Notes under the pieces: generated by a model
Told to the model about the DNA's origin: nothing
Seen by the model: only the letters and a program-made list of their open reading frames with translations
Database searches by the model: none
From: Prunella strophiata
Taxonomy: Eukaryota; Chordata; Aves; Passeriformes; Prunellidae
Assembly (NCBI GenBank): GCA_036583965.1
Contig: JAZBQD010000027.1
Span: 26,047,001-26,111,000, forward strand
Direction: 5' to 3'
Length of the DNA: 64,000 nt
Shown: positions 36,501 to 56,500 of the stretch, piece after piece
Position numbering within the stretch: position 1 is the first letter of the stretch
Layout of the letters: every line of letters begins with the position of its first letter
Translations under genes and position numbers: made by a program

Positions 36501-39500
36501 CTGGAGATCTGTGGGTGGATAAATTGCAAACATGGGGTAGCATAATAACAGAAGTGCCACTGTGTGGATCCTTTATTTATTCAGCTTAGTCAGACTTCAG
36601 CATTCTGAGCAGAGCAAAGCAGCCCAGCACTGGAGGATTTTAAAATTTGGGTACAGTCTTGAGTCAGTGATGTCTCATTTCACTGCAGGGCTGGAGGTGC
36701 ATTGTGAGCAATGAGGGGTCTGAGGGGGCATTTGTAGGGTTGCACTTGAGACCTCCAAGTGCTTGCCCTGTTCTTTGGAGCAGACTGAAAAACAAACTAA
36801 AAATACTTTACCCCACTGTACCCACTTTCCTAGAGGGGGAAGAGGCACTTGCTCTGAGTATTCTGTGACTAACAACTACTACAGAACTGTAAGCTTGTTA
36901 AAAACTTTAGGAAGGGGTTGATTTGGGTTAAATTCTATATGGTTCCTCCTTCCATAGATATTAAAAAAAAAAAAAAAAAAGGTAGAAGAAACCAATAAAC
37001 TTCTACTTCAAGTTTACTTGTTTTGTTCCTCTTTTGAGTATTCCTGTCCACAGAGACCATGCTACTGAGCAGAGAATTGATGTCAGCCTTGGGGCATATA
37101 TTTTATTTAACTGCCTCTTTCTTCAGAGGCAATCTGAGCAGCAGGAGTATCTAGGAGTATCCATGGAGGCACTTGTGGGTGTGGGAGGAAAAGGAGGAAA
37201 AGGGTGGCTGACACCTGCAATGGCTGTGGCCACATTTGCTGCTTTTCCTGTTCTTGAATGAGTTCATGGCTGCTGGGAAAAAAGGAGCAGGAACTGTGTG
37301 GAAGCAGCACCCTTTGGACAGGTACTTTGCAGATGCTGCTACTCTGTGTGAGCACCTCACCACTGCCAAGTGCCCCCTGAGCCAAACTGGAAATCACTGG
37401 GATGATTTCCTGCTGTCATTCCTGGAGTGTCAGCAGGTTGGACTGTGCTGGAAGGATGTTGAAGTGTCAGCAAGGCTGGTGTAAACCCCAAGAGCAGAAT
37501 GCTGTGCCTGAGACAAACAGCTGAGTGACTGTTGTGGCTTAAAAGGTTCATTATGGCAGTGAGATCTGCAGCAGCAGTGGCCTCCAAGCCACCAGGGATT
37601 TCACCTGGGGCAGAAATTACCTTCTGCGTGTCTCAATTTTCTCTTGCCAGGAACTTTTTCATGCAGTCACTCCCCTGCCTTACTCTAAGAGTTGTGCATT
37701 CCAGTACCTCTTAATAACTGTGAAAACCTGCTGGAATTAAAAGCAGGTACCTCAGGGTGCTGCTGCTGAAGTACTTGTCATTCTCACAGCAGGAATAACG
37801 CAGAATTTTAAGCCACTGGGGGATGTTCCAGGGAGATAAACATCCGTTCTGAGCTCTTTTGCCAAGCAGCCTGTGAGATGTAAACAAAGTTGGCGTGTGT
37901 TTGAGCTGTGGCTGTGTGAATGCATCTCCACAGGAAAGAAAGCTCATTTAGGATCTCTTGAAACAAGAAACACCTGTTCGAAAATCAGCACATGCAGAGA
38001 AAATAACATCCAAATATGCACATGCTGATGAAGCATCATACACATCTACATCAAAAGATTGGGTTGACTGGTCTGGCTTGGGAGAAATCTTTGCTAACTG
38101 GCCAAAATTCACACTCTGCCTGATGCCCTGGAATGTGGGCCTGGAGGGATTCCAGGAGCAGGACATGCCGCTCGGAATATGCGGTATCATCCTGCCTCTG
38201 CACTGCCTTCATCTCCACAGCTAATGCACACAAACTGGGGCTGTGAAGTGTTCCTTGATGGCTCTCTTGTGCATCCTGAGGAGCACAGCTGCTCCAGGGA
38301 AGGAAGAGGTGTCTTTGATTTATGCTCTGGTGAAATTAAAAGATGCTGTTCTGCTTGAAGCAAAGGGTCTGTCTTGTTGCAGTAACTGCAGTACAGCAGG
38401 GTGACAGTCATTCATCTTTTATTGAAGTGCTGACTGTGTTCTGGGAAGTGATCTGCTAAATCTGACTTGGAAATAAAATGCACCAGAAAAGCAAACTCGG
38501 TACAAAACACTGAGATTTCATGAACCAGCAGCTTGTCCATTGATCACTTACATCACTAGGAAACACTTTGATTATGGTAGAACTGTACTGAGGGAATCCT
38601 ACCCTCTGGAGGGCTTGGAGAGAGAGATGTCTTTGCTGTAGTGTGTGGAGAGGGGCTGGAGAAGGCAGCAAGGCCTTTCAGCCTTCCCTGTGCTCTTACC
38701 TGCTCTGGGGGCCTGTTGAAGATGCTCACTTGTTCTTTCCATATCCAGAAGCTCTTCTGCTGTCTCCAGTGGTGACCCAGTGCTCTCTTTTCCAGATTTG
38801 ATGGCCGAGTGGTGGCAAAGCTTCCATTTATCCCCCTCTCATACATCCAAGGTCTTTCCCACCGCAACCTCCTGGGTGAGGATTACACTGACTGCTCCTT
38901 CATCTTCCTCTACATTCTCTGCACCATGTCAATCAGACAGGTGAGTACACCTTCCCTGGATCAGGAAAAGCATATCCCCATCCAGGAAGAGGAGTATTGC
39001 ACGTGTAATCTTGGATCTGTTTGTGGTTTCTGTGTTTATCTTCATTCCTGTGCCTCATATTCAAAGCAGTTCTAGGTTGGGATCATTAAAACTGTCGCTG
39101 TCCTGGATGGACCTGGAAGACTTGGCTGGAGACTTGCACCAGGGCTCTGGGACAGAGTTGACAGAAATGGATTCCTGACTTGTGTGATAACTTTGTGGAT
39201 TGCCATATCAAGAGGTTGTCTCCATCAGAAGCTGATCTAAATCCTGCTCCTTATTAATTACAACTTTTCACAGCAATATGTGCGTCTTTCAGGGAAACTT
39301 TCTAGGTGGCTTGCAGCTCTATAAAAGTTTCATCAGTCCATAAAGTTGCTAGAAAAGTGAGGAAAGAGTTAAAGCTACTCTTTTGGGTTTGTCCTTCCTA
39401 TTTTTGCTGGCTGTCTGATTTTTTTCAGAGTCTTAAGAACTGTACCTCTGGTGTCAAGTCTCTCTCAGCATTAGGGATGTGACACACAGCGGGGGTCTGG

Positions 39501-42500
39501 TATGGTAAGCCAAGAGTAGGCTCCACAGAGCTCTCCAGCAAAGCTCCATAGTCCTACCTTTTGGAAGAAGATGAGGATATCAGTGAGGATAAACTGTTCA
39601 GGAAGGTTCACTGGCAGCTCAAGTGGCAGAATGGCTGGTGAGGACAAGAGGGCCTTCTCAGTGCAACAAGAAGTCTGTTTTGTTTTCCACTTTCCCCACA
39701 GGGTGCTGGGGATAGGTTAATACACTCTGGATGATGCTGGTGCAACTAGCTGCAAATTACCTTCTCTTCTGTATTTACATTTCCCTTGTCTTTGATTCAC
39801 TTCCTGAATTCTTGCTGCTTTTCTCCTTTACCCTCTTGTTGCTTTTCCTCAGGGGTGCCAAGGAAACTTAGACTTAAAGCAGCTCAGCAAAGGGAGGTGG
39901 TGTGTGATGCCAGGAGCTGGGCTGAGCTTGATGGAGCAGCTCCATCACACAGAGTTCCTTTAGTCACAAAGTGCATGCTGGTGGATGGAATTCCCACAGC
40001 CCTTTGTACTGAGTGTTTGTGCTGAAATAGATCCCAGTCTGGTCCTGTGCAAAAGCAGATAATGAATTGTAGAATGCTGAAAGGATCATCTGGGGGCACC
40101 CCTCACTCCAAGCAGGCCCAGCTTCACCAAAGGCCAGGCAGGAGCTTCCTCACTCTCTTTGCTGCAAGACAAACTTTCACTTCCCAGTGGCTAGAGAAGG
40201 GTTTGCTGCTTTGAAAGCACTGAGACCTACTGAGCTCTTAAGATCACCTTCCAGAATTCTGGGATGCTGTGGTCTGATGCTGTTCTTTCAGGCAATCTTG
40301 GCTGGTGCTGCTCTGCATTAGCTGTTACATGGAAAGTCCTTTCTTTTCAGTGTTGCAGATTATGATAGGAAACTAAATAGCACCACTAGCAAGATTTGTC
40401 TGCACCCATTGAGTTGACTGGGGAACTCTCTTGCTGAAAAATCCCTCATTTGTTTTGTCCAAAAATATAATTTCCTGTGGTTAATTCTAATGCTGGGTAT
40501 TTCCTGATGTTTTATATGGTGAAACTGGTGGGCACCATGAACTGAGGAGCAGAAATGCCAAGCTCTCTGCAGTGGGTTGAGCTTTCTATAAAACTTCTGG
40601 GGAAAAATTGCCCTTGTGCTTGAGAGTTCCTTATGATGTCCCTGTGGAGGAGGAGAGTGACTTTATTGCTTTGGAGAAGGGTGTGAGACTGCAATCTTCA
40701 TAGTGCTGCCTTACCTACGTGATCATGGTTAACAATTCCTGCACTTTTCCAGCTGTCAGGCAGCTCAGCTTCTTCCTCCTGGCTGCTCCAGGGAATGGTA
40801 GGGACACCTCAGTTTGCACAAGAGGTCAGAACTGAAGCTGTGATTGCTGCTGGCATCCTGCTCTTGGCTTTATTGCTATTTGAAAGAACCTAGGTGATAA
40901 CAGCATTGGGAAGAGGACTTCAGAGCTGTGACAGGCTGGGGGAGAGGGCAAGAAAGTAATTAAGGGCTTAAAATGGTGCCAGAGAGTTGCACTTCATGCT
41001 TTCAGTGACCTTGGAGGTGAAGGCTTTGTGAGCCTTTGTATTTCACTGTGTGCAGAAGGGGAAATCTTCCCAGGCTGGCTTCAGAACGGGTGCTGGCCCA
41101 GGGGAGGACGAGTGGTGTGGGAGCTGGTGCCTGGCTTGATGCTGCTGACACAAGAGGAGGAGTGGAGATGTACCAAAAATCAGGGAAAAGGTTGAACAAA
41201 CCAAGGAGACCATAGTCCCTCAGTTTTTCCTTAAATCCTGGAGCTGCTTGTGAAACCATCAAAGACAGGGAAGAGAGATGTTCCTGTGGAGCTCAGAGGT
41301 AGAGCAGGAACTCGGGTGTGTGTGAAAAAACAGCGACCTGGTGGGAAAAGCAGGGGAGTCTGGGGGGGTGGGAGGCTGCCTGGGCAGTGATTAAAGTGAC
41401 ATTAGTGGGACAGGCAGGAGCAACATCAGGGACTCTCTTCATGTGGGGGTGAGAAACTCTTCAAACACTGACTGGGAAGCTTTGCTGCCTGTGACCTGGC
41501 CAGCATCTCCCAAAATAGTCACCTCGCAGTGAGTAACTTCCTTTGCGCTGTTCCCAGCTCTCCCTGGCACGTAAATCCTGTCCCCCAGTTCCTCCTGCCT
41601 TCCTGTTTGGAGAGAGGAGGGTGGCTGGGAGAGGCCTTCCAAGGGTCCTTGAGCTGTTGGGTTTTCAGCTGGGAAAGTCTGCTGCTGGCCTGGGTGGGAG
41701 GTGCAGTGTCAGGGTTACATCCTCTGTCGCTGCTCCTGGTTCTGAGCTCCCAGCCTTCACCTGTGCTGTTTGGGAAGAGGGATGTGCTGCTGTTCCTGGG
41801 GTGTTTGCTGCTCTTCACTTCCTTTTCACACGCATCTGAACTGTAGATTAGGCTGCTTCTCACCGAAATCTATTCCCAGTGGGAAGGGGAGCCAGCAGTT
41901 ATCTCTACTGCCAGGACTGTCCTTTCCCACAGAGCCTGGTCTTAGGCAGGGAACCACTTGCTGCCTTGTCTGAGGTCCCTTCTGGGTTTGAAGACCACAG
42001 CAGGAGCAGCTCCTGGCTTCCTGCAGTCATTTGAGGGAAGATCATGAGGAGCTCAGATGAGGGATTTGGATCCCTAAATATTACTCTTCCCTCCCTGCTC
42101 CTGTGGGTGATGGTCATGCTCGTGTTGGAAGTAGACTCTGCAGATTTCCTTGTCCAGCGTGGCCCACAGCAGATGGGACAAGGTTTCTGCTGGACCTTGC
42201 CCCATCTTTGGTGTGTCCAGGTGTAGATTTCAGGATTGCTGTCCAGAAAAACGTGCTTTGGAGCTAGTGTGTGATGCTTTCTGCCTCCCAGAGCAGGGGG
42301 AGACTGCATGGAAGGGGAATGCTGGACAGTGTCTGTAGTCTGGAATTCAGACAGACAGACTGTCATCTCCCTTCCTCTTGAAACAATTGGAATAAATTTA
42401 GCCACAGTTCTTTCTCCCTGCTAAAAGGAACGGGGAGGAGGCAGTGCACACTTCCTTGGTGCCATGGATCCTGGCTAGGATCTCTGCTCCGCGGGTGGGA

Positions 42501-44399
42501 AGCTGACAGGACACCGGTCCCGCGGGCTGCTGGCTCTGCAGCACCCTCTGGTGTGCTTGCTCTGTCTCTTGACTGCTCCTTTCTGTCCGTGCCTTGATCC
42601 AGGAAACACCGGGAGGAACCACAGCAAGGAGTTAATGCTCTCATACATATTCAGTTACTGAACATCAACCAGTGGCTGGATTATGGACTAAACGTGATGT
42701 AATTCCTCTTTATGTGTTCCTGGTGTGTGGGATTGAAGCCTTCCTTTTCATAATCTCCAACTGAAATTAAATTACTCCCAATTTTATTTTATTTTAGCTA
42801 CTGTGGAATTGCAAAACTATGTTTGGTTTTTTTTTTTTAATTCTCCTTCCGTGATAAGAAAGTTCAAGAGCTCTGTGACCTTGGTGTCTGACCTATCCTG
42901 ACAGTTATTTTGGAGAGGTTTGAAGAGAATCCTTCCTCCTTTTGTTGTCTTGATAGCCAGCACTCAGGTGGTGACCCAAGGAGGGACACAGTTGTTCTCT
43001 TCTTTCCCCTGTGTCTCAGTGTAGGAGCAGCATCTTGAGCTGGAGTTCCTTACAGTGAAGGATAAAACTGAAAGAACTGAGAACTCTTTGTAATTGCACT
43101 GTTGTGAAATTCAAAAGAAATTTCACAAAAATCCAGAAAAACATTCAAATTTCAATATTTTGCTGTGTTTTTTTTTGGCTTATGCCTGGCTCTGCTAATT
43201 AGCTCTTCCCCTGTTTGTTGTTTTCCACTGAAACACCCCGCTCGGATGCAGATGAGGTCATCCCAATAGTCAGGTTTTGGGGTTTGCTCCATATGTCCTG
43301 TCTCCAGTGCCCCATTGTTCTGTGTGCAGCACTGGCATTCATGTTAATTCTGGGCCTAAGCTCCTGACTTGCACTTGGCACACTCTCTGGTTGCCATGCT
43401 GCTGTCCCAAATTCCAGCTGCATTAGGAGACTCCAGCTCCCATGGCCACCACCAGCAGTGCTTTCTGGAATTTGGGAGAACTGAGGGCTGCAGGGTCTGC
43501 CCGTGAGCACTGCAGTTCAATTGCAGTGGTATTTTATGTAAACAGTGTGTGTAAAGACTGTGGGGTGTGTGGCTGAAAATGGGAAGGAGTCCTCATCCAA
43601 AATATGGATTTGGTGTTCAGGTGCTTTTGTTGAGGTGGGGAAGAATGGCCCAGCCATTCTTGTCTGGCTCCATGCTGAGGTGTTTGAATATATAGGGAGA
43701 GAGGTTCAATATGTGGTAGCCAGAGGGATTAAGACTATGTGGGATGAGAACCTGAATCTGTTGAAACAAGTGGGGAGGTTTTACTTGCACTGCTGGAGAG
43801 AGTCCAGCAGAGGCCACAAAGATGATTTGGGTCTGGAACATCTCTAGAGAGGAGAGACTACAGGAGCTGGGCCTGTTTAGTCCAAAGAGAAGACTGAGAG
43901 GGAATCTTATGTGAATATCTCAAAGGTGAGTTTTGAGAGGATGGTGCCAAAACTCTTCAGTGGTGTCCAGCAACAGGATGAGGAGCAGTGGCCATGAACT
44001 AAACGACAAGAAGTTCCACCTCAACGTGAGGAAGAAATTCTTTACAATGAGGGGGGCAGAGCACTGGAACAGCTGCCTGGGGAGGGCGTGGAGTCTCCCT
44101 CTCTGGTGACATTCCAAACCCACCTGGACATGTTCCTGTCACCTGCTCCAGGTGACCCTGCTTGGCTGGGGGGTTGGACTGGATGATCTCCAGAGGTTCC
44201 TTCCAACCCCAACTATTCTGTGAGCAGAGTTGGGATTTCTTGCTCTTTGTTTCCCTTGCCACACTCTGACCTACCGTGCTCTGTGTTGTTGTTCTTGCAG
44301 AACATCCAGAAGATGCTGGGCCTTGCTCCTTCCCGGGCTGCCACCAAGCAGGCAGGAGGCTTCCTTGGCCCCCCACCTCAGGCAGGGAAGTTCTCCTGA
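27593..44399 (+). CDS. TMCO1: Transmembrane and coiled-coil domains 1 (ER membrane protein)
   Basis: An Oxa1-superfamily ER membrane protein, reported both as a calcium load-activated channel and as a subunit of the multipass translocon. Seven exons with GT/AG junctions: 27593-27662, 28358-28435, 31486-31545, 35013-35059, 35635-35702, 38796-38940 and 44301-44399. They total 567 nt, giving 188 aa, the human length. Visible parts are TM1 (about residues 8-30, ADTLLIVFISVCTALLAEG), a charged coiled coil (about 33-88, KYKRLKAEVEKQSKK and following), TM2 (about 94-111, MFAIGFCFTALMGMF) and TM3 (about 140-156, FIFLYILCTMSIRQ). The C-terminus has LGLAPSRAATKQAGG and ends GKFS. The first ATG is used by homology; a second in-frame ATG is at codon 4. 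The sequence looks intact and very conserved. Introns are 0.6-5.4 kb. The gene is divergent from UCK2 and directly upstream of ALDH9A1. Confidence 0.98.
28436..43784. other. TMCO1 introns, no further gene seen
   Basis: Apart from the TMCO1 exons, this stretch has only low-complexity tracts: a T-rich run at about 28478-28507, an A(18-20) run at about 36962-36980, and a TTTTATTTTATTTTA patch at about 42783. I see no nested gene, tRNA or clear mobile element before the CR1 at 43785. Confidence 0.6.
43785..44222 (+). mobile_element. CR1 LINE 3' portion just before the last TMCO1 exon
   Basis: Contains AGGAGCTGGGCCTGTTTAGT, GAAGTTCCACCTCAACGTGA, ACTGGAACAGCTGCCTGGGG, the ATGATCTCCAGAGGTTCCTT block and a terminal AACTATTCTGTGA. 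Sense orientation relative to TMCO1. Its 3' end lies 78 nt before the exon 7 acceptor. Confidence 0.93.
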
Positions 44400-44608
44400 A
44401 GCACACAGCCCTCACGGGAAGCCTGACCAGTGCAACAAGACTGCCTTGGGGAGGTAACAGCACGGGGTTCTGCACCAGGCATCACCTGTCTGGAACCCGG
44501 CTATGCAGAATTGACATCATCGTCCATTCGGAGTACGCCACCAGCAGTTGTCCGTTCATCCAACCAAGAAACTTCTCTCGGAAGATAGCGCGACCTTTGT
44601 TTCTGAGT

Positions 44609-44614
44609 AATAAA
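44609..44614 (+). terminator. TMCO1: TMCO1 poly(A) signal
   Basis: AATAAA 210 nt after the TMCO1 stop codon, giving a short 3' UTR of about 230 nt. No other AATAAA lies between the stop codon and the ALDH9A1 start. Confidence 0.75.
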
Positions 44615-44639
44615 CGGCATGGGCATGTTAATTTATGTG

Positions 44640-44854
44640 AAGAACGTCTCTTAATTGGGTGATGCGGAGCGGGACCGGCTGCCTGGCAGCCGGCACGCCC
44701 CGGGCGGGGCGGGCGCTGACGGTGAAAAGGCGGCCGAGGCAGAGGCGGCGCCTCTCGCCGCGGCGCCTCACGGGATCCGCCGATGTTGGCACAGTCCCGG
44801 CTGCCGAGCCTCCTCCTCCCCCGGCTGCGCTCAGTCGCTCCCGGCCTCGCCACC
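44640..44854 (+). promoter_or_regulatory. ALDH9A1: ALDH9A1 CpG-island promoter and 5' UTR
   Basis: GC- and CpG-rich, TATA-less, running into exon 1. It is squeezed between the TMCO1 poly(A) site and the ALDH9A1 start codon, so the whole promoter has about 200 bp. The start context is GCCACCATGAG, a good Kozak match. Confidence 0.65.
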
Positions 44855-52077
<7,223 letters not shown>

Positions 52078-52830
52078 TGCCTCTGGGGCCTGCTCAGGGG
52101 AGCATCAGGCAGCTCCTTCCTGCCAGCCAGAGATGTGGATCATGTACACACCAGTAAAGCACCCTACAGCTGTCAGTACCGGAGGGGAAGCAGAGCTGGA
52201 GCAGCCTTTGGCCACCCTGCTCCTGTGAGGGGGGGTTGGACACACAGGGCTCAGCTCTGACCTGGCTGGTGGACAATGGGGAGCTCAGAGCAGGAGGCAC
52301 CAATCTGGCTTTTGGCAGCAGCTCCTGCAGCCACAGAGGTGTTACCAGAGGCCTGTCAGTGGCCAAGGCCAGGCCCAGGCTTCCCAGGCTGTGTGCCTTG
52401 ATTCCCATTGCCTTCCCCCCTCCCTCAGCTTCAGTTCTGGCTTCTTAAAAAGTAGGACCCTACTCAATGCAGGTATAAACTCTTGGACACAATGAGATCC
52501 TGTAACTATCCTGACCCTGTCTATTCTATAACCACTCTATGCTTTTAGCCTTAAGTGCAGCATTGTTTGTTCCCTCTAGACCCTTGATAACCTCACGTTT
52601 TGTATTTTTCTATCTGTACCTTACTTACAAGTGGGACAAAACATTGTGGGGAGGGTTGGCTGATGCTGCCTGGGCCTGAGAATCACCTCCACACAGGAGT
52701 GGTGGTGAGCTCCAGCACCAGAATAGTGAAAGCTATCTCGCTTCCTTCCTGTAAACTTACTGGAAGCAACAATTTCTATTGTTTACCTATGTCTTTTTTT
52801 AGCAATCAAATAAATACTTACTCTGGCACA
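52078..52830 (+). other. ALDH9A1: ALDH9A1 3' UTR with poly(A) signal at 52809-52814
   Basis: This follows the TAG at 52075. The AATAAA at 52809-52814 gives a UTR of about 750 nt. No competing perfect AATAAA occurs earlier in the plus orientation. The region between this site and the MGST3 poly(A) signal has no other feature. Confidence 0.65.
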
Positions 52831-53061
52831 TCTTCTCAGTGTGACATGAATTGAGGGGTGCAGAAATGGGGCTGTTGCTGTATGGGTTAAATGAGCTGCA
52901 AGGTGGCTTTTTGATCACTAAATCATAAAAGCTAGAAGGAACATCTCTGCCTGACAGATTTCTGTAGTCCTACAAAACCAAAGTAGTTCTAGCATTCTGC
53001 AGAGCTTCTTAAGAAAACCCTCTGTAACTTTAGAATGAAAATACAGAATGGACAACTTCCT

Positions 53062-53067
53062 TTTATT
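53062..53067 (-). terminator. MGST3: MGST3 poly(A) signal
   Basis: Minus-strand AATAAA 65 nt downstream of the MGST3 stop codon; implies a very short 3' UTR. Confidence 0.65.
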
Positions 53068-53131
53068 GAGAAAGAAAAGGGAAAAAACACTGGAACCAAG
53101 TATTCTAAAAGAAAACGGACAAAAAGTCCCT

Positions 53132-55986
53132 TTAGCATCTGCAGCGGAACTCACAGACCCAGCCCAGGTGCTCGAAGGCTGAATAGACACAAGTGCCCAC
53201 CAGCCCAAGGAGTGCCATGGAACCAATGGCCCCTCTCCTTCGGTTTTGGGGATCTGGAAAAAAAAGCAGGATTTGTCAGTTCACTGAAAGACTAGCCCAG
53301 CCTGGAGATTGAAGAGGGAGCAGGAACTAAAGGGAAATCCCCAGGGCAAAACAGCTCAGGCCTCTAAAGGGCAGGCATCCCTGCTGGATGAGAGCTCTTC
53401 CCAAGAGCAGGAGGAGCGTGCTGCAGTGTTGGCAGAGCTGCACCCTTCCCTCCACACCTGGCTGGGAGCAGAGATTCCTGAGGTCACTGCAGGAGACCTG
53501 AGTCCTCAACAGTGTGTGCTGCAGGGTACAGTCCTACCTCCTGTGTAGTAGCCATAGGCATAGAGGAGCCTCCCAAGGATCCAGGTCATGCCAAGCCCTG
53601 TCACCACTCGCTGCAGAGAAAGGAGAAGCATTAAAGGCTTTGCAGGCTTGAGCAAAGTCCTGCAGGCAACCAGGTGCTCAATCTCATTTCACCCCTGGCC
53701 AGTTAGTGAGCCAGAGCAAGGACCAGGATGGTGGAGGCAGCTGCTGCTCCAAGCTCTGCTCCAGTGCCTCCAGCAGGTGTTCCAAACTTCCACCTTGACT
53801 CTTCATTTAGAGCTCATTCCAACGTGGCCCCCATTTGCCAGATGTGCCTATGCTGCTTCCTTCCCTCTTGGAAAAGGAGTCTGTCTTCAGGAAAGACCTA
53901 ATTTGTCTTTTGATGGCAAAGACAGAGCTACTGGATTTCGCCTCTCTCATGGGCCTGCCTCCTCCCAAGTTGTCTGCATCTTTCAGTTAAAAATAATCCA
54001 GGCTTTTGTTGACTTCCTTTGGCAGGGCTTAAAAAAACTGGGCTGAAGGGATTCTTCCCACTCAGTGACTGGAGGCTTCAAATGCTTTGTTTTGTCTAAC
54101 AAGGCACCTTTAGGGGAAGGGCTCTAATAGCCCTTGAGTAATGAGTTTATTACTTGTGCTTTTTCCTGCAGAAGACCTTCTACAACTAAATTTTAAGAAG
54201 GGGCACTGCTCTTAGTGTGATGTGGCTACTGAAGGGGCTGTCTTGGCCTCCTGCCCCCCACCTTGCCCAGGTCAGGGAGCCAGAGCAGAGTCCTGCATCA
54301 CTTACCGGGTGGTAGAGTCCACCAGTGCCTAAAAAGAACAGGAAGGAAGGGTAGACTTCCAATCTGAAAATAAAAGTGAGGAGGTTGTGTTTGTGCTCAG
54401 GTTGCTTACACAGATGGAACTCCAGAAGGGCAGAAACTGCAAACATTCCCTGCAAAGGGCATTTTGGCCTCATTACGAGTCTCTGTGCTCAGTGCTGTGG
54501 CTGAGGAAAGAAGGGATCTGAGCACACACAGTTTTAGGGGCTTCCTCCCAGCCTGTGCCTCTTTCCCAGGACACCCACTCTTTCCATTTTGTTCCCTAAG
54601 CCACTCTAAACATTCCCCAGGAGTTGTGCTTCCCAGCACCCCTCTGATGTGCTGTTGCAACCTGTCCACAGGAGCTGGGTGGACTTTGGCCTCTCCCCAG
54701 AGAGACCTGGGCAGCACAACAGCTCAGCACCTTCTAGAAACAAGATTCCTCACATCTTAAGATCTACCCATGAAAGCAAATTGGTGGGAACTGAGGAAGA
54801 GGAGATGGCTTCACAGCACCATCCCATGGTTTAAGGCATAGGAAGGAGCCAGCACAGCCTTCCTGCTAAGCTCTGCAGGGCTGAGCCTGGATCAAAGCAG
54901 AGGCAGCAGCACCCCTGGGGCTCTGGGCCCTGCCCTCAGCCCTGTGTGTTCCAAGGCTCCCGTTCAAAGGTGTCACTCACGTGTTCTGGTGGGCACGCTG
55001 GATGCAGTTGAAGATGTGCCCGTGCTCAGGGTCTGTGCTGTACATGGTTGGGTACTGCCAAAAAAAAAACCAGCAGCAAAGCATCAGCAAGTGAGGCCTG
55101 CAGCTCCTCTCCCCAGGAGCCCAGGACTGCCTGGGTGCTTGCAAGACCAACCTGCAGTAGTAGCTTAGAGCCTGTACCTGCCCTGGGGCCCCCAAAAGCT
55201 CTGTTCAAGGTCACTGCCTTCCTGGAGCTGCTGCCTGGCTGCAGAGGCTTCCCCAGGCCTCAAATCCAGCCCTCTGTGCACCACACACACTGGGTACATT
55301 TGCTCCGATCTTGATGCAGCAGGAATGGGATCACCCCAACAGGCAGCTGGAGCTGCCCTCATGCCCACCCCTGCTCGTCACTTCCATGGCTGAAGTGGTG
55401 GAAGAGCAAAGGAGCAGTGGTTTGTGCTGAAGCCAAGTGGCACAGCAGCCACTGCATGCCATGGCCCTGACTCACAACTGTCCCCACCCAGCCCACAGCT
55501 CTGCCTGCCATGAAGACTCCCCAATAGATGCTGAGGGAAGGTCACTTGAAAGACTTGTGACAGGGCACATGTGCTCCCCCATGAGTTTGAGAAACCCTCC
55601 TGTCACTTTTGTGCCACTATGACCCCTTCCCCCCCAGTGCTGCATCAAGTTTTATTTGCAGGGAAAAAGGGCCGAGCAGTTTCTTGCTGCATGTGCTTTC
55701 AGCTTGGTGCCAAGCACCTGATGTCCCAAATCCCAAGGTGTGTTATGCTTTCTGGAGAGCCTCAGCAGCTCCATCCCTTCTACACCTGTGTGGTGGGGCA
55801 GGAAACGTCAGCAAGTCCCCCCAAACGGATGAAGGTGTCAGCAGACTGGCTCCTCCCTGAGCACTCACCTCCACACCGTACTTCTTGCGGGCCATGCCCA
55901 CGTTTATGGCGAGGTGCATGACCAGGAAGAAGCTGGCAGCCCCGGTCAGCACGACAGTAGCTGTATTCCTTGGAGAGAACAGTCAT
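53132..55986 (-). CDS. MGST3: Microsomal glutathione S-transferase 3, with a 1-nt frameshift in the first coding exon
   Basis: MAPEG-family integral membrane enzyme of ER and mitochondrial membranes, with glutathione transferase/peroxidase activity. Coding exons on the minus strand: 55986-55869 (the exon itself starts at 55993, 7 nt before ATG), 55054-54981, 54363-54306, 53610-53538 and 53253-53132. All junctions are GT/AG. Recognised parts are [29 protein letters not shown] (TM1), [20 protein letters not shown] (the family motif), [19 protein letters not shown] (TM2), [15 protein letters not shown] (TM3) and [20 protein letters not shown] (TM4). The cysteine-rich tail ends CEFRCRC. The coding sum is 445 nt, one base over a multiple of three; the excess base is at about 55956, between codons 10 and 11, where the frame changes. 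Without it the protein would be 147 aa (human 152). Everything downstream is intact, so a sequence error is as likely as a real mutation. The gene is convergent with ALDH9A1. Confidence 0.93.
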
Positions 55987-56289
55987 CGTGGTGCTGCCAG
56001 AGAAAGGGAGCCTGTCAGTGTTCTAGGGAAGTGGCAACACAAGATATACCTGCATGGAAGAGCTGCTGAGCTGGGACCCCAAGAGCTACCAGCACAGCGA
56101 CTGGCTGAAGGAATTTGTACCTTTTGGAGCCTGCACAAACCAGTTGTCTGCAGAGTTCCTGTTAAGCAAGGCTTAAAATCACCTAAGCATTGGTGGGAAG
56201 TGGTGTCTGGAGAACCTTAGTGCAGCCTGGGCCTTTCCAGCCCCAGAGCTAGGGGCCACTGAATGAAGTCAGCTCATTTCCAGCCTGCT

Positions 56290-56500
56290 CCCTAAGAGAG
56301 ATGTTTCTTCATGCACTGGGAACCACACCTGTGGAACTTCTTGCCAAGGGACATTGTGAATGCAGACACTTCTTATAAATTCAACAGGAAACTGGGAATA
56401 AGAGGTAAATTGGGAATTATAATAAAACCTAGCTCAGAAATCCCCTGAGCTGGAAGGAGCTGGGCTACATCAATGACTAATTTGTACTGCTAATCTGTCA
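56290..56500 (+). mobile_element. Possible old CR1-like fragment in MGST3 intron 1
   Basis: The stretch with GTGGAACTTCTTGCCAAGGG and a TTCAACAGGAAACTGGGAAT block resembles the 3' part of a diverged CR1-type element. The likeness is partial and the boundaries are uncertain. Confidence 0.4.
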
